Assembly (NCBI RefSeq): GCF_011516945.1
Contig: NZ_WOTH01000003.1
Span: forward strand, 1 to 64,000
DNA: 64,000 bases
Origin: Acetobacter estunensis
Lineage (GTDB): Bacteria > Pseudomonadota > Alphaproteobacteria > Acetobacterales > Acetobacteraceae
Direction of reading: 5' to 3'
Shown here: in pieces, positions 1 through 9,600 of the stretch
Position numbering within the stretch: position 1 is the stretch's first letter
How the letters are laid out: every line of letters begins with the position of its first letter
Translations under genes and position numbers: made by a program
Notes under the pieces: model-generated
The model's input: only the letters and a program-made list of their open reading frames with translations
The model's database searches: none
What the model was told of the DNA's origin: nothing

Positions 1-2
1 GT

Positions 3-344
3 TTTGCGCTGGCCCCTGGACAGGCTCATGAACTGCCTCTGGCACCAGCCATGCTCGACAGCCTTCCCGCCACTCCCCTGTGGGTAGTAGCGGACAAGGG
101 CTACGCGTCGAACGCCATGCGTGAACGGATATGGGACATGGGAGCACGGCCAGCCATTCCCGCGAAACGACGCGATGGCCCGGTCGCCTGCCCCAAATGG
201 GCCTATCGGTGTCGGCATCTCGTTGAGAACCTCTGGGCTCGCCTCAAGGAGTGGCGCGCTGTCGCAACCAGATATGAAAAAACAGCAACGTCGTTCCTCG
301 CGGTCATCCACATCGCTGCCGCAGCAGACTGGATCAAGCCCTAA
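3..344 (+). CDS. IS5-family transposase, C-terminal part (cut by window edge)
   Basis: The frame is open from the first bases, so the gene begins upstream; 113 codons plus stop are visible. The block VADKGYASNAMRERI followed by HLVENLWARLKEWRAVATRY is the C-terminal DDE catalytic region of IS5/IS427-group transposases; the Glu in VEN is the expected third acidic residue. An internal ATG at 51 lies within the conserved domain and is unlikely to be the true start. In this group the IS end usually lies close to the stop codon, so the right terminal repeat is probably just after 344, but the left end is outside the window and the repeat cannot be confirmed. Whether the element is intact is unknown. 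Confidence 0.85.
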   Translation, partial: FALAPGQAHELPLAPAMLDSLPATPLWVVADKGYASNAMRERIWDMGARPAIPAKRRDGPVACPKWAYRCRHLVENLWARLKEWRAVATRYEKTATSFLAVIHIAAAADWIKP

Positions 345-445
345 CAGGCCCTACACGTTCATGCGGCGGGACCGTATTGCGTGGATGGGTTCTTCGATGA
401 GGAACGTCCCAGCAACGCGGCCTGAACAGACGGCTGTGTTTCTAT

Positions 446-476
446 AGCCCCGGCTCCGATGTGAAGAGCCGGGGCT
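446..476 (-). terminator. Hairpin downstream of the dehydrogenase gene
   Basis: A perfect 11-bp inverted repeat (AGCCCCGGCTC and its complement) encloses a 9-nt loop. It sits 8 bp beyond the stop of the minus-strand dehydrogenase. No clear U-run follows on either strand, so it may be a weak or bidirectional terminator rather than a textbook one. Confidence 0.5.
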
Positions 477-483
477 GATGCCG

Positions 484-1455
484 TCAGGCCGTGACAGGGG
501 TGACCGGCGGTTTGCCTGCCGCCACGGCCGCCACGTTATCGAGCGCGAGCATCCCCATATCGGTGCGGGTCTCCACTGTGGCGCTGCCCACATGTGGTGT
601 CATGAACAGGTTGGGCAATTCCAGAAGACGTGGATCGGGGTGGGGTTCGTTGCGGCAGACATCCAGCCCGGCACCCGCAAGATGCCCGCTGCGCAGGGCG
701 TCGATCAGCGCGTCCTCATTCACCAGCCGCCCGCGGGCAGCGTTGACGAAAATCGCACCTTTGGGAAGTTTCGCCAGAAAGGCCGCATCGACCATGCCGT
801 CCGTGTCATCGCTGCCGGGCAGGTGAAGGCTGATGATCTGACACCGTGGCAGCATGTCATCGAGATGCTCCACCCATGTCGCGCCTTCTTCCTTCTCGGG
901 TGAGAGGCGGCGACGATTGTTGTAGAGCACCGTCGTGCCAAAGCCGCGTGCCCGTCGCGCAACGGCCTGACCGATGCGTCCCATACCCACGATACCCAGC
1001 GTTTTGCCGCTCACGCGCTGGCCGAGCATCTCGTCCATGCCCAGATCGCGTCCCCAGCCGGCGCGCACGAGTGCTGTGTATTCGGCGGCCCGGCGGGAGG
1101 TGGCAAGGATCAGCAGCATGGCGAGGTCGGCATTGCAGTCCGTCAGCACGTCGGGGGTATTGCTCACCGCAATGCCGCGCGCGGTGATGGCGGCGACATC
1201 GAGATGATCGAGACCGACGCTGACAGTGGCCACCAGCTTGACCGTGGAAGGTATGCGCTGTGCCGCTTCGGCGTTGATGGCGGCGTGGTGCGTCACCAGC
1301 ATGGCCTCGGCGTGTGTCTTTTCCGCGAGACGGAAGAGGGTATCGGTGTCCAGCGGCTTGTCTGGCGGTGGCGGAGCGTCGAATTCTGCTGCGATACGGG
1401 CCTCGACCGCCTCTGGGAGTCGGACACTGCGAACGATGTGAGGGCGGGCGGCCAT
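484..1455 (-). CDS. D-2-hydroxyacid dehydrogenase (glyoxylate/hydroxypyruvate reductase-like)
   Basis: 323-aa cytosolic NAD(P)-dependent reductase of 2-keto acids. The nucleotide-binding motif GIVGMGRIGQA lies near residue 150. The family catalytic residues are visible as Arg in NAARGR, Glu in CRNEP and His in PHVGSA. The start was set at the ATG at 1455 because CAGGAGA lies 6-7 nt upstream; an upstream in-frame ATG at 1512 has no such site and would add an unconserved tail. The family includes glyoxylate, hydroxypyruvate and 2-ketogluconate reductases, the last important in acetic acid bacteria; the substrate cannot be decided from sequence. It is divergent from aat with about 180 bp between the starts. 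Confidence 0.88.
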   Translation of the reverse strand: MAARPHIVRSVRLPEAVEARIAAEFDAPPPPDKPLDTDTLFRLAEKTHAEAMLVTHHAAINAEAAQRIPSTVKLVATVSVGLDHLDVAAITARGIAVSNTPDVLTDCNADLAMLLILATSRRAAEYTALVRAGWGRDLGMDEMLGQRVSGKTLGIVGMGRIGQAVARRARGFGTTVLYNNRRRLSPEKEEGATWVEHLDDMLPRCQIISLHLPGSDDTDGMVDAAFLAKLPKGAIFVNAARGRLVNEDALIDALRSGHLAGAGLDVCRNEPHPDPRLLELPNLFMTPHVGSATVETRTDMGMLALDNVAAVAAGKPPVTPVTA

Positions 1456-1636
1456 GTTGATCTCCTGAATGGGGGCGCGTGCCCCGATGATGCGGGGCGG
1501 TCGGCGCTGCATGCAAGCGGGTGACTTTCACGTAAAAGGGAAACAGCCGATCGGGGAAGAGGTTGCGACATGTGTTCGCAGGGCTGGCTGCGGCGCGTAT
1601 GATGGGGCGACGAAGAGCAGAACAGATGGGCGTGAG

Positions 1637-2308
1637 ATGAGCGGGGAAATCGAACTGACGCCGGAGTTGATGTTACGGGCCTATTCCATCGGTCTTTTCC
1701 CAATGGCGAGCGATGATCATCCCGACCAGTTGGACTGGTATGACCCGGATCCACGCGGTGTCATGCCGCTGCATCGTTTCCATCTGTCGAAACGGTTGAC
1801 CCGCACGGCGCTGAGTGACCGGTTCGAGGTTGTCGTGGACCGTGATTTCGAAGGCACGATGCGGGCCTGCGCAGCCCCGGCACCGGGGCGGGAGACGACA
1901 TGGATCAGCGAGACCATCGTGCGTCTGTTCTGTGCCCTGCATCGGGAAGGCTTCGCGCACAGCGTCGAGGCGTGGAGTGAAGGGCGCATGGTGGGTGGCC
2001 TGTATGGAGTGGCGCTGGGGGCGGCCTTTTTCGGTGAAAGCATGTTCAGCCGGGCGACGGACGCCTCCAAGGTGGCGCTGGTGCATCTCGTGGCGCGTCT
2101 GCGTCTGTGCGGGTTCGAACTGTTGGACACGCAGTTCGGCACGGCGCATCTGGCGCAGTTCGGGGGGATCGAGATCCCGGCCTTTCGCTACAAGGAGGCG
2201 CTGGCGCGTGCTGTTCGCGTCGATCCGCGGTGGAGGGGGATTATGGAGGCGGAACTCCGTGACGAAATTCGGCGCATGCGGGAGGAAACGGCGTCAAGGG
2301 GCTGTTGA
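1637..2308 (+). CDS. aat: Leucyl/phenylalanyl-tRNA--protein transferase
   Basis: 223 aa, normal family length. It transfers Leu or Phe from aminoacyl-tRNA to proteins with N-terminal Arg or Lys, marking them for ClpS/ClpAP degradation (bacterial N-degron pathway). Family blocks are clear: LMLRAYSIGLFPMA at the N-terminus, WYDPDPRGVMPL, the central GGLYGVALGAAFFGESMFS, and LLDTQFGTAHLAQFGGIEI. The start was taken at the ATG of MSGEIEL; the frame extends further upstream but those residues are not family-like. It is the first plus-strand gene and stands alone, with about 75 bp before the next gene. Confidence 0.95.
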   Translation: MSGEIELTPELMLRAYSIGLFPMASDDHPDQLDWYDPDPRGVMPLHRFHLSKRLTRTALSDRFEVVVDRDFEGTMRACAAPAPGRETTWISETIVRLFCALHREGFAHSVEAWSEGRMVGGLYGVALGAAFFGESMFSRATDASKVALVHLVARLRLCGFELLDTQFGTAHLAQFGGIEIPAFRYKEALARAVRVDPRWRGIMEAELRDEIRRMREETASRGC

Positions 2309-2383
2309 CGGCGCGGGTGTTATGGGGTGGTTTCGTTTTCGTGAGCACATGCTTGTGCTGCCCGGCTGGAAAGGACGTCGCCA

Positions 2384-3154
2384 ATGATCGCAACCGTTTC
2401 GTGGAGGCGCGGGCTTGCCGCTGCAACGCTGCTGGCTTCCCTGTCAGTATCGGGAAGCGCACTTGCCGCGTCCGAACATCCGCCGCTGATGCCTCTGCGC
2501 GATGCGGTCGTGACGTACGATGTCCAGCCGGATGGGGCGCCTGAAAGCCAGCGCGTGAAGGTATGGTTCACGACGGAGGGGGCGCGCATGCGGGTGGACT
2601 CGCCCGATGGCGCGGCGTCCACCATTCTCGATCGCACCAATCAGGCTGTCACCATCGTTTTGCACCGGCAGCATGTGTACAGTCATCTGGTGCGGCGGGG
2701 AACCGTACGCAATCCGTTCCTCCTCGATGTCTCCATGCAATTCCAGCGCAAGGGAGAGCGTAACATTGCCGGTGTGAGCTGTACGTTGTGGGATGTGACG
2801 ACCGCGCACGGACAGGCGACGGCATGTGTCACGGCGGACGGGCTGGTGCTGGCTGAGGATGGCGTGGATGCCGATGGCGCGAAGGGTAAGCTTTCTGCGG
2901 TTACGGTCGATTATCACCCCATCGCCGCATCCGAGTTCGAGCCGCCTGCGGGGTATCAGGACGTGACGCAACGCTCGGCCAAAGCCGGAGGCACGGCGGC
3001 TCCGGCTACGCCGAAGATTGCGACACCGTCTTCTCCGGCAAAGGGCGAGGAACCGTTGATCCAGACGCCGCATGAAACGGCTCCCGATACATCGGATCTG
3101 CCCAAGGAATCGGAGGCCGATGTCGGCTCGCCGGGGGCATCTTCCGCACCATGA
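2384..3154 (+). CDS. Exported DUF4412-like protein with acidic Pro-rich tail (paralogue 1)
   Basis: 256 aa. A Sec-type signal peptide is visible (WRRG then a hydrophobic stretch ending SGSALA), so the product is probably periplasmic. The body starts VTYDVQPDG and contains two cysteines in GVSCTLW and TACVTADGL, spaced as if for a disulfide. The last 75 residues are rich in Ala, Pro, Glu and Ser and look disordered. The next gene encodes a shorter paralogue with the same VTY start and paired cysteines, and the two overlap by ATGA, so they are co-translated. The resemblance to DUF4412 is by eye only; no activity is known to me. Confidence 0.75.
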   Translation: MIATVSWRRGLAAATLLASLSVSGSALAASEHPPLMPLRDAVVTYDVQPDGAPESQRVKVWFTTEGARMRVDSPDGAASTILDRTNQAVTIVLHRQHVYSHLVRRGTVRNPFLLDVSMQFQRKGERNIAGVSCTLWDVTTAHGQATACVTADGLVLAEDGVDADGAKGKLSAVTVDYHPIAASEFEPPAGYQDVTQRSAKAGGTAAPATPKIATPSSPAKGEEPLIQTPHETAPDTSDLPKESEADVGSPGASSAP

Positions 3155-3741
3155 TGGGAAGGGAAAGACGTCATTTCCTGCGTAATAGTGGGATACTGGC
3201 GCTGGGCCTGATGGCCCCTCTTGCGGCGCAGGCGGATAAGACCACGGGCCCCTATGTCACGCCGTCGGTTGATGTCGCGGTGACGTATGAACTGGCCTCT
3301 CCGGAAGGAGGCGCGCCTGTCCGTCAGGACATGCATTGGCAGGTCGCGACGTTGCGTCAACGGATCGATCCGGCCGGATCGGCGGTGTATATGATTACAT
3401 CGTGGAAGGACCGCACGCTGACGGTGGTGGACACGCTCTCCCATCGCCGCAGCACCATGCCCGCGCCCGGAACGGCCCTGACTCTGCCGGGACAGGTGGC
3501 TGCCGGGTCGTTCGCGAGAATGGGCACGGACACGGTGGCAGGCCAGTTCTGTACGGTCTGGCGCACTGTGGATCAGGACGGCCGTCCCGGAGATGCGTGC
3601 TACACGGCGGACGGCATTCTGGTGAGGATGGTGCAGGGTGGTCGCACCATGGTGCAGGCGGTGTCGGTTGAACGTGTGCCGCAGCCCGACGCGCTGTTCG
3701 TGGTGCCGCAGGATTATTCCGAGACGGCGCCCGCCCGGTGA
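3151..3741 (+). CDS. Exported DUF4412-like protein with Tat-like signal (paralogue 2)
   Basis: 196 aa. The N-terminus ERRHFLRNSG followed by a hydrophobic stretch ending in AAQA matches a twin-arginine signal (RRxFL), unlike its neighbour's Sec-type signal. The body aligns with the upstream protein: VTYELASP, a DRTLTVVDTLSHR block, then AGQFCTVW and GDACYTADGILV with the two conserved cysteines. It lacks the disordered C-terminal tail of paralogue 1. The start overlaps the preceding stop (ATGA); a second ATG directly follows and may be used instead. Function unknown; the pair may act together in the periplasm. Confidence 0.75.
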   Translation: MMGRERRHFLRNSGILALGLMAPLAAQADKTTGPYVTPSVDVAVTYELASPEGGAPVRQDMHWQVATLRQRIDPAGSAVYMITSWKDRTLTVVDTLSHRRSTMPAPGTALTLPGQVAAGSFARMGTDTVAGQFCTVWRTVDQDGRPGDACYTADGILVRMVQGGRTMVQAVSVERVPQPDALFVVPQDYSETAPAR

Positions 3742-3830
3742 GCCGAGGGGTGGAGCGTCGGTGATGTTCGGGCTTCACATTGCCATAGGTCACGGTTACA
3801 GGAGCGCACGACAGGGAGACAGCGGAAGAG

Positions 3831-4866
3831 ATGACTGAAACGATGTCTGTGGGAGTGGTGATTCCTTCCTACAAGGTCACCGCTCACATTCTGGATGTCA
3901 TCTCCCGTATTGGCCCGGAAGTGCAGAAAATTTACGTGGTGGATGATTGCTGTCCGGATCGTTCCGGTGATCTGGTGGAGCGCTCCTGCACCGATGCCCG
4001 TGTGACGGTGGTGCGGCATGAGCACAATCAAGGGGTTGGCGGAGCGGTAATGACAGGCTACCGCGCCGCGATCCGCGACGATGTGGATGTCATTGTGAAG
4101 ATCGACGGCGACGGTCAGATGGACCCTGCTCTCGTGCCGGAGTTTGTGGCTCCGATCCTCACGGGACATGCCGATTACACAAAAGGCAATCGGTTCTTCA
4201 ATTTGGAGGGGCTATCATCCATGCCGGGGATGCGGCTTTTCGGGAACGCGGTCCTTTCCTTCATGACCAAGATTTCCTCCGGTTACTGGAGCCTGTTCGA
4301 TCCCACGAATGGGTACACGGCCATTCATCGCGACGTGGCTGCTCTTTTACCCATGGAGCGCATCAGTTTTACCCATGGAGCGCATCAGTCGTCGTTATTT
4401 CTTTGAAACCGACATGCTGTTCCGACTCAATATTCTCAAGGCGACCGTGCTGGATGTGCCGATGGCGGCGCAATATGGAGACGAGGTGAGCAATCTCAAG
4501 ATTGGCAAGGTAGCGCCCGAGTTTCTGCGCAAGCATCTGGTCAATTTCTGCAAGCGTCTCTTCTACAGCTATTATTTGCGCGATATGTCGCTGGCGTCCT
4601 TGGAACTGCCGCTGGGCGTTTTGCTGGTTCTGGGAGGGACGATCATTGGTGGCATTCACTGGCTGCACAGTCTTCAGGCGGGCGTGTATGCGTCAGCGGG
4701 AACAGTGATGCTGGCAGGATTGCCGATCATTCTCGGGACGCAGTTCATTCTGGCGTTTCTTTCCTATGACATCCTCTCGGAGCCGGGAAAGCGCACTGGC
4801 CTGCCGTTATGGCGGGTTCTGGATGCTTGCGGTGTCAACGCGAGCCGCAAAATGAGCAACGTCTGA
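3831..4866 (+). pseudogene. GtrB/DPM1-like GT2 glycosyltransferase, frameshifted by a 22-bp tandem duplication
   Basis: The N-terminal part (VIPSYKV, VVDDCCPDRSGDLVE, KIDGDGQMDP, FDPTNGYTAIHRDVAA) is a GT-A polyprenyl-phosphate glycosyltransferase. It reads out of frame after 4366 and stops at 4406. The remainder (RRYFFETDMLFRLNILKA, then two C-terminal membrane helices near 4600-4660 and 4705-4770) continues in the next frame to 4866. Removing one copy of the 22-bp duplication at 4345-4388 restores a 337-aa protein reading LLPMERISRRYFFE. Intact, it would charge a lipid carrier with sugar for the two membrane proteins encoded downstream. An ATG at 4375 could allow re-initiation of the C-terminal 163 aa. 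Sequencing or assembly error is possible but a precise duplication suggests slippage. Confidence 0.85.
4345..4388 (+). repeat. Exact 22-bp tandem duplication
   Basis: The 22-nt unit beginning ttttacccatggagcgc occurs at 4345-4366 and again at 4367-4388 with no mismatch. Because 22 is not a multiple of three it shifts the GT2 reading frame by one. Loss of one copy would restore the gene, so the site could act as a reversible switch. Confidence 0.95.
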
Positions 4867-5210
4867 TGGATATTTTCTGGTCCATTCTGTGCGTATGCGG
4901 CATCGCGATAGGACAGATCCTTTTCAAGATCAGTGCTTCAGGTCTGAAAAAAGCCGGCACAGTATTCGATGTGCCAAGTCTGGCGGTTCTGACGGCGGCG
5001 CTCGCGCTCTATGGCATCACCACTATTGGCTGGGTCTGGGTGTTACAGCGCGCGGAGTTGGGGCGCGTTTACCCCTTCATGGCGCTGGCTTTCGTCATTG
5101 TGCCTGTTCTGAGTCATTTCTTTCTGCACGAAAGCTTTAACCGGCAATACATGCTGGGTGTCGGGCTGATTATCGCAGGGATTGTAGTCTCTTTAGGAGG
5201 AAAAGCGTGA
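4866..5210 (+). CDS. Small EamA/SMR-like membrane protein (ArnE/ArnF type)
   Basis: 114 aa with four hydrophobic segments: MDIFWSILCVCGIAIGQILF, a second around SLAVLTAALALYGITTIGW, a third around VYPFMALAFVIVPVL, and a fourth LGVGLIIAGIVVSLGG. The GQILFKISA element and overall size match the half-EamA proteins that flip lipid-linked sugars (ArnE/ArnF) or small multidrug exporters. The start overlaps the stop of the GT2 gene (TGATG) and the end overlaps the next gene (GTGA), so the three are a translationally coupled unit. Between a lipid-carrier glycosyltransferase and a DUF2142 protein, flipping the charged lipid is the likeliest role (inference). Confidence 0.82.
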   Translation: MDIFWSILCVCGIAIGQILFKISASGLKKAGTVFDVPSLAVLTAALALYGITTIGWVWVLQRAELGRVYPFMALAFVIVPVLSHFFLHESFNRQYMLGVGLIIAGIVVSLGGKA

Positions 5211-6580
5211 CGGCAGAGGATTGGAGGATGCCGGAAGCGCGACGCTTTACACTCCTTTTTTATGTCTTTCTCGGTTTTTTCTGTTTCGTGCTCACGGAAA
5301 TCCTGCCTCCCATGCAGTCCCCCGATGAGCCTGAGCATGTGAAACGGGCGTGGTTTCTGACGCAGGGAGTCATTTTGCTGGAACATCCGCAGGGCAATCT
5401 TTCAGGCGGCCCGATCGACAGCGGACTTTCGGATTATATGGTCTTTTCCAAGCAATGGAATCAGCGGCCGGATTTACGACTGACGCAGCGTGATATTGCT
5501 ACTTTTGAGAGTTTTCGCTGGTCGCACCAGAATGTTTTCAGTGTTGCCGCCGGGACTGGCTATTACTTTCCATTGATCTACCTGCCGCAAGCGGTGGGCT
5601 TATGGACAGGACGTACCCTTGATCTTTCGATCGACAAATCGTACCGACTGGCGCGTGGACTGGCCACGGTTTCAGTTATCCTGATTACACTGTCAGCTTT
5701 TGCGCTTTACACGCCGAACGGCCTTGTTCTCGCGCTGCTGGCCATGCCCATGACATTGTTTCAGTCTTCATCCGCCAGCCTGGACGGCATGGCCACTGCT
5801 GTGACTCTTCTGGCACTGTCAGCTTTCATGCGGATTATGCGGGAAAAGGAGGCTGCGTCTCTTCGGCTTTTCTGGATCATGTGCGTCAGTATCGTGTTGG
5901 TGTGTACGTGCCGCACTCATGCTCTGCCGATGCTCCTTCTGCCTTTTGTCGCATGGTTTTCACTTCGGCGTCGCAACCTGCTATCTGCCGCCGTAATTGT
6001 GACGATCCTGTCGGTCGCCTGGACGATGGTCGCCATGAAGACGACGGCCTATTCTGAAACCTATGGCCATATTTCCACGGATCATCGGTTGCTCAACTAT
6101 GTTCTGCATCCCGGTGTTGTCGCCGGTTATGTGATCCGGACATTGTGCGATTCCAGTACCCGCAACTTCTATTTCGTTTCTTTTGTGGGAGATCTCGGGT
6201 GGCTGGATACGCCGTTGTCAGCACATGCTTACAAGGTGTTGGGTATCCTGCTTGTGGTGGCCTTTGCGCTTGCACTGCCACGGAAATTCCTGCGGCAAAG
6301 GATCATGGAGCAAGGAGTGCTGGTGATCATGATGGTCGGTGCCTTGATACTGACTTTTCTCGCCCTTCTGTTGTCATGGACGCCTGCGGGTTCCCCGATC
6401 ATTGTTGGTGTACAGGGACGGTATCTTCTGATTCCAGCGCTTTTTCTGGCTTATGCTCTGACGGATACGGAAAAGAAGGGGCATGTAATCGGGGGGATGC
6501 TGCCCGCAATAGCGATCCTGCTGTTTTCGGTACATCAAATGCTCCCCACAATCTTGTTCCGGTATTATATCGCGCCTTGA
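5207..6580 (+). CDS. DUF2142 family polytopic membrane protein (putative GT-C glycosyltransferase)
   Basis: 457 aa. Starts at a GTG preceded by a strong AGGAGG at 5195-5200. After the first membrane helix comes EILPPMQSPDEPEHVKRAWF, the family's PPxQxPDEPxH signature with an acidic pair on the outer face, as in GT-C enzymes that use lipid-linked sugars. About ten further hydrophobic segments follow. Together with the GT2 and the EamA-like gene it resembles the gtrA-gtrB-gtrC or arnC-arnEF-arnT layout: charge the carrier lipid, flip it, transfer the sugar to a surface polymer. The acceptor is unknown. With the GT2 gene broken, this protein may have no donor in this strain. Confidence 0.82.
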   Translation: MTAEDWRMPEARRFTLLFYVFLGFFCFVLTEILPPMQSPDEPEHVKRAWFLTQGVILLEHPQGNLSGGPIDSGLSDYMVFSKQWNQRPDLRLTQRDIATFESFRWSHQNVFSVAAGTGYYFPLIYLPQAVGLWTGRTLDLSIDKSYRLARGLATVSVILITLSAFALYTPNGLVLALLAMPMTLFQSSSASLDGMATAVTLLALSAFMRIMREKEAASLRLFWIMCVSIVLVCTCRTHALPMLLLPFVAWFSLRRRNLLSAAVIVTILSVAWTMVAMKTTAYSETYGHISTDHRLLNYVLHPGVVAGYVIRTLCDSSTRNFYFVSFVGDLGWLDTPLSAHAYKVLGILLVVAFALALPRKFLRQRIMEQGVLVIMMVGALILTFLALLLSWTPAGSPIIVGVQGRYLLIPALFLAYALTDTEKKGHVIGGMLPAIAILLFSVHQMLPTILFRYYIAP

Positions 6581-6647
6581 TCGGTAACAAAGAACAGAAG
6601 GGTATGAGAGGGTGTGATTCAGGAAAACGGGAAGGAGAAGAAAGACA

Positions 6648-9600
6648 GTGAACCCTTCCCGTCTCTTCATCTTCCGTCCCGTCGCCACGACCCTCATCGC
6701 GCTCGCCATGGTGTTCGCGGGCCTGCTGTCGTGGCGCGTCATGCCGGTTGCGGATCTGCCTGACATTTCGGTACCGGTGATCTATGTGATCGCATCGCAG
6801 CAGGGCAGTTCGCCGCAGCAGATGGCCAGCGCCGTCACCACGCCGCTGGAGCGCAGGCTCGGGGCGATTGCGGGTGTCACGCAGATGACATCCGACACCA
6901 CGGACCGCTCTTCTTTCATTCTGCTGTTCTTCGATGACGCGCGCGACATCAATGGAGCGGCGCGAGACGTGCAGGCGGCGTTGCAGGCCGCGCGGCAGGA
7001 CATGCCGCACACGCTCATTGAGAACCCGCAATATTACAAGGCCAATCCGTCCGACAATCCCGTGATGATCGCGGTGTTGACGTCCGACACGCGCCCACTG
7101 ACCGAACTGCGCGATTTCGCGGAGACGCGGCTGGTGTCGCAACTCGCCGGGATTTCGGGAGTGGGGTGGGTACAGCCGGAGGGCGCGGCCAAACCGGCTG
7201 TACGGGTGGAGATGAACCCTTATCTCCTGTTCCATTACGGCATCGGTTTTGAGGATATCCGCTCGGCACTGGCTTCGGCCAATGCCAACACACCTAAAGG
7301 CAGCCTTGATATAGCTGGGCAGCGCCTGATGCTGGCCACCAACGATCAAGCCCGCAAGGCCGAGCAATATCGCGATCTGGTGGTGGGATATCGCAGCGGG
7401 CGGCCCGTGCGGTTGACCGATGTGGCGCAGGTGGAAAACGGACCGCAGGACGAGCGCGAAGCCGCGTGGTTCGACGGACATCCCGCGGTTGTGTCCATCA
7501 TCCGACCGCAGCCGGGGGCGAATGTCATTGCGTTGACAGATGCCATTCGTGACCATGAGAAGCGTCTGCAACAGGTCTTGCCTGCGGATGTGAAGCTGAC
7601 TCTGGCCGATGACATGTCGCGTTCCATCCGCGCGGCCCTCTGGGATACGGAACTGACCCTGATCATCTCGGTCGTGCTGGTTGTGATCGTGGTGCTGGCG
7701 TTTCTGCGTTCGTGGCGCTCCACGTTGATCCCTGCCGTAACGGTGCCGGTCTCGCTCGCAGGCACTGTGGCCACGATGCATTTCCTCGGCTTTTCCCTCG
7801 ACACGCTCTCGCTCATGGCGTTGACCATCGCCACGGGTTTCGTGGTCGATGACGCCATCGTAGTGGTGGAAAACATTGCACGGCACATGGAAGGCGGCAT
7901 GAGCCGACTGGAGGCAGCGCTGGTCGGATCGCGCGAGATCGTCTTTACGGTGCTCTCCATTACCATTTCACTGATCGCCGTGTTTCTGCCGCTTCTTCTG
8001 CTTTCCGGTATTCCGGGAAAAATTTTCTTCGAATTCGCCATGACATTGACCACGGCGGTGGCGATTTCCTTTTTCCTTTCCCTGTCGCTCACCCCCATGA
8101 TGTGCGCGCGGTTTCTCGAAGTGCACCATGGACACTCATCCATCGAGGGACATGGACTGGTCCGTCTGGCGCACCGGGCCTTTGATCTGATTGAGGCCGC
8201 GCTGGACGGTACGGTCAGGATCTACCTTCGTTCGCTCGATCATGCGTTGCGGCATCGCTGGTGGGTGCTGACCTCGCTTCCCGCCAGTGTGGGCCTGACG
8301 GTTCTTGGCATCATGCTGATGTCGAAAACGATCCTGCCGCCTGAGGATATTGCGCTGGTCTCGGGCTATCTCAGCATGGACCAGACCAGCTCGTTCCGTA
8401 CCGTATCGGAGAAGACGCAGGCGGTGATCGCGGCCATGATGAAGGACCGCGAAGTCACTTCAGTCGTGGCATTCACGGGGGATGATGCGGCTAATGAAGC
8501 GTCCGCCTTTGCCACGCTGACGGACAAGCACGCCCGGCGCGATACGCCGGAAGATGTGGCAAAGCGTATTCAGGGACGTGTGGATCATATTGCGGGGCTG
8601 GATGCACAGATCTCCAATTCGGGTGATGTGAACGGTGGTGGCGGCCGCCAGAAGAAAGGCAACTACACCTATGTCTTCCGCAGTGAGGACGGAGAGGCGC
8701 TGGCGACATGGGTGCCCCGTCTGTCCGAGGAACTGCGGGGGCATTCCATGCTGACCGACGTGAGTTCGGACATCAGTAATCACGGGCGCGCTCTGCATGT
8801 GGATATCCGCCGCGACACGGCGGCGCGGTATCTCATCACGCCGGAACTGATCGGCAATGCCCTGCTCGATGCATTTGGCCAGCGCACGGCGTCGAACATT
8901 TCCACGCCGCTGACAACCTATTACGTGGTGATGGAAGCGATGAAGGCGTTTCGGGAAAACCCTGAAACGCTGCGTTCGCTCTGGGTGTCCACAGCGGGCG
9001 GCACGGCGGGCGGCGGCACGGTCTCGAACTCGATCCGTGTGCGGGTGCCGGATCAGCAGGATTCACGCACAGCCGCCCTGAGCCGTCAGTCCTTCCGTAA
9101 CCAGATCGCCAACCGTCTGGCGGGTGGGGCGGGCGCTTCGAACGGATCGGCTGTGTCGTCTTCGACCGAGACGATGGTGCCGCTCATTTCGGTGGCTGAT
9201 CTGACTTATCGTCCATCACCGTTACAGGTCAGTCATGAGAGCGGCGCTGTGTCCGGTTCCATTTCCTTCAATCTGCCACACGGCAAGGGGCTGTCGGATG
9301 CAGAGGCCGAAATCGCACGGGCAGAGCGTGCAATCCACATGCCGGATACGGTGCGGGGCGGCTTCACCGGACGCGCGGCGGAATTCAACAAGGCGCTGAT
9401 GAATGAAGTGCTGGTGTTCATGGCGGCCTTGGTGACGATGTACGTCACGCTGGGCATTCTCTATGAAAGCCTGATCCATCCCCTGACCATTCTTTCCACG
9501 TTGCCCTCGGCAGCAGTGGGAGCCGTGCTGGCCTTGTGGGCGGCGGGCGAGCCTTTCTCGCTGATCGCGATGATTGGCGTGATTCTGCTGGTGGGGCTGG

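Noticed and set aside
6399-7886. 495-aa minus-strand frame rich in His and Arg
   Set aside because: Antisense to the DUF2142 end and the RND pump, whose protein sequence is strongly conserved; no domain visible.
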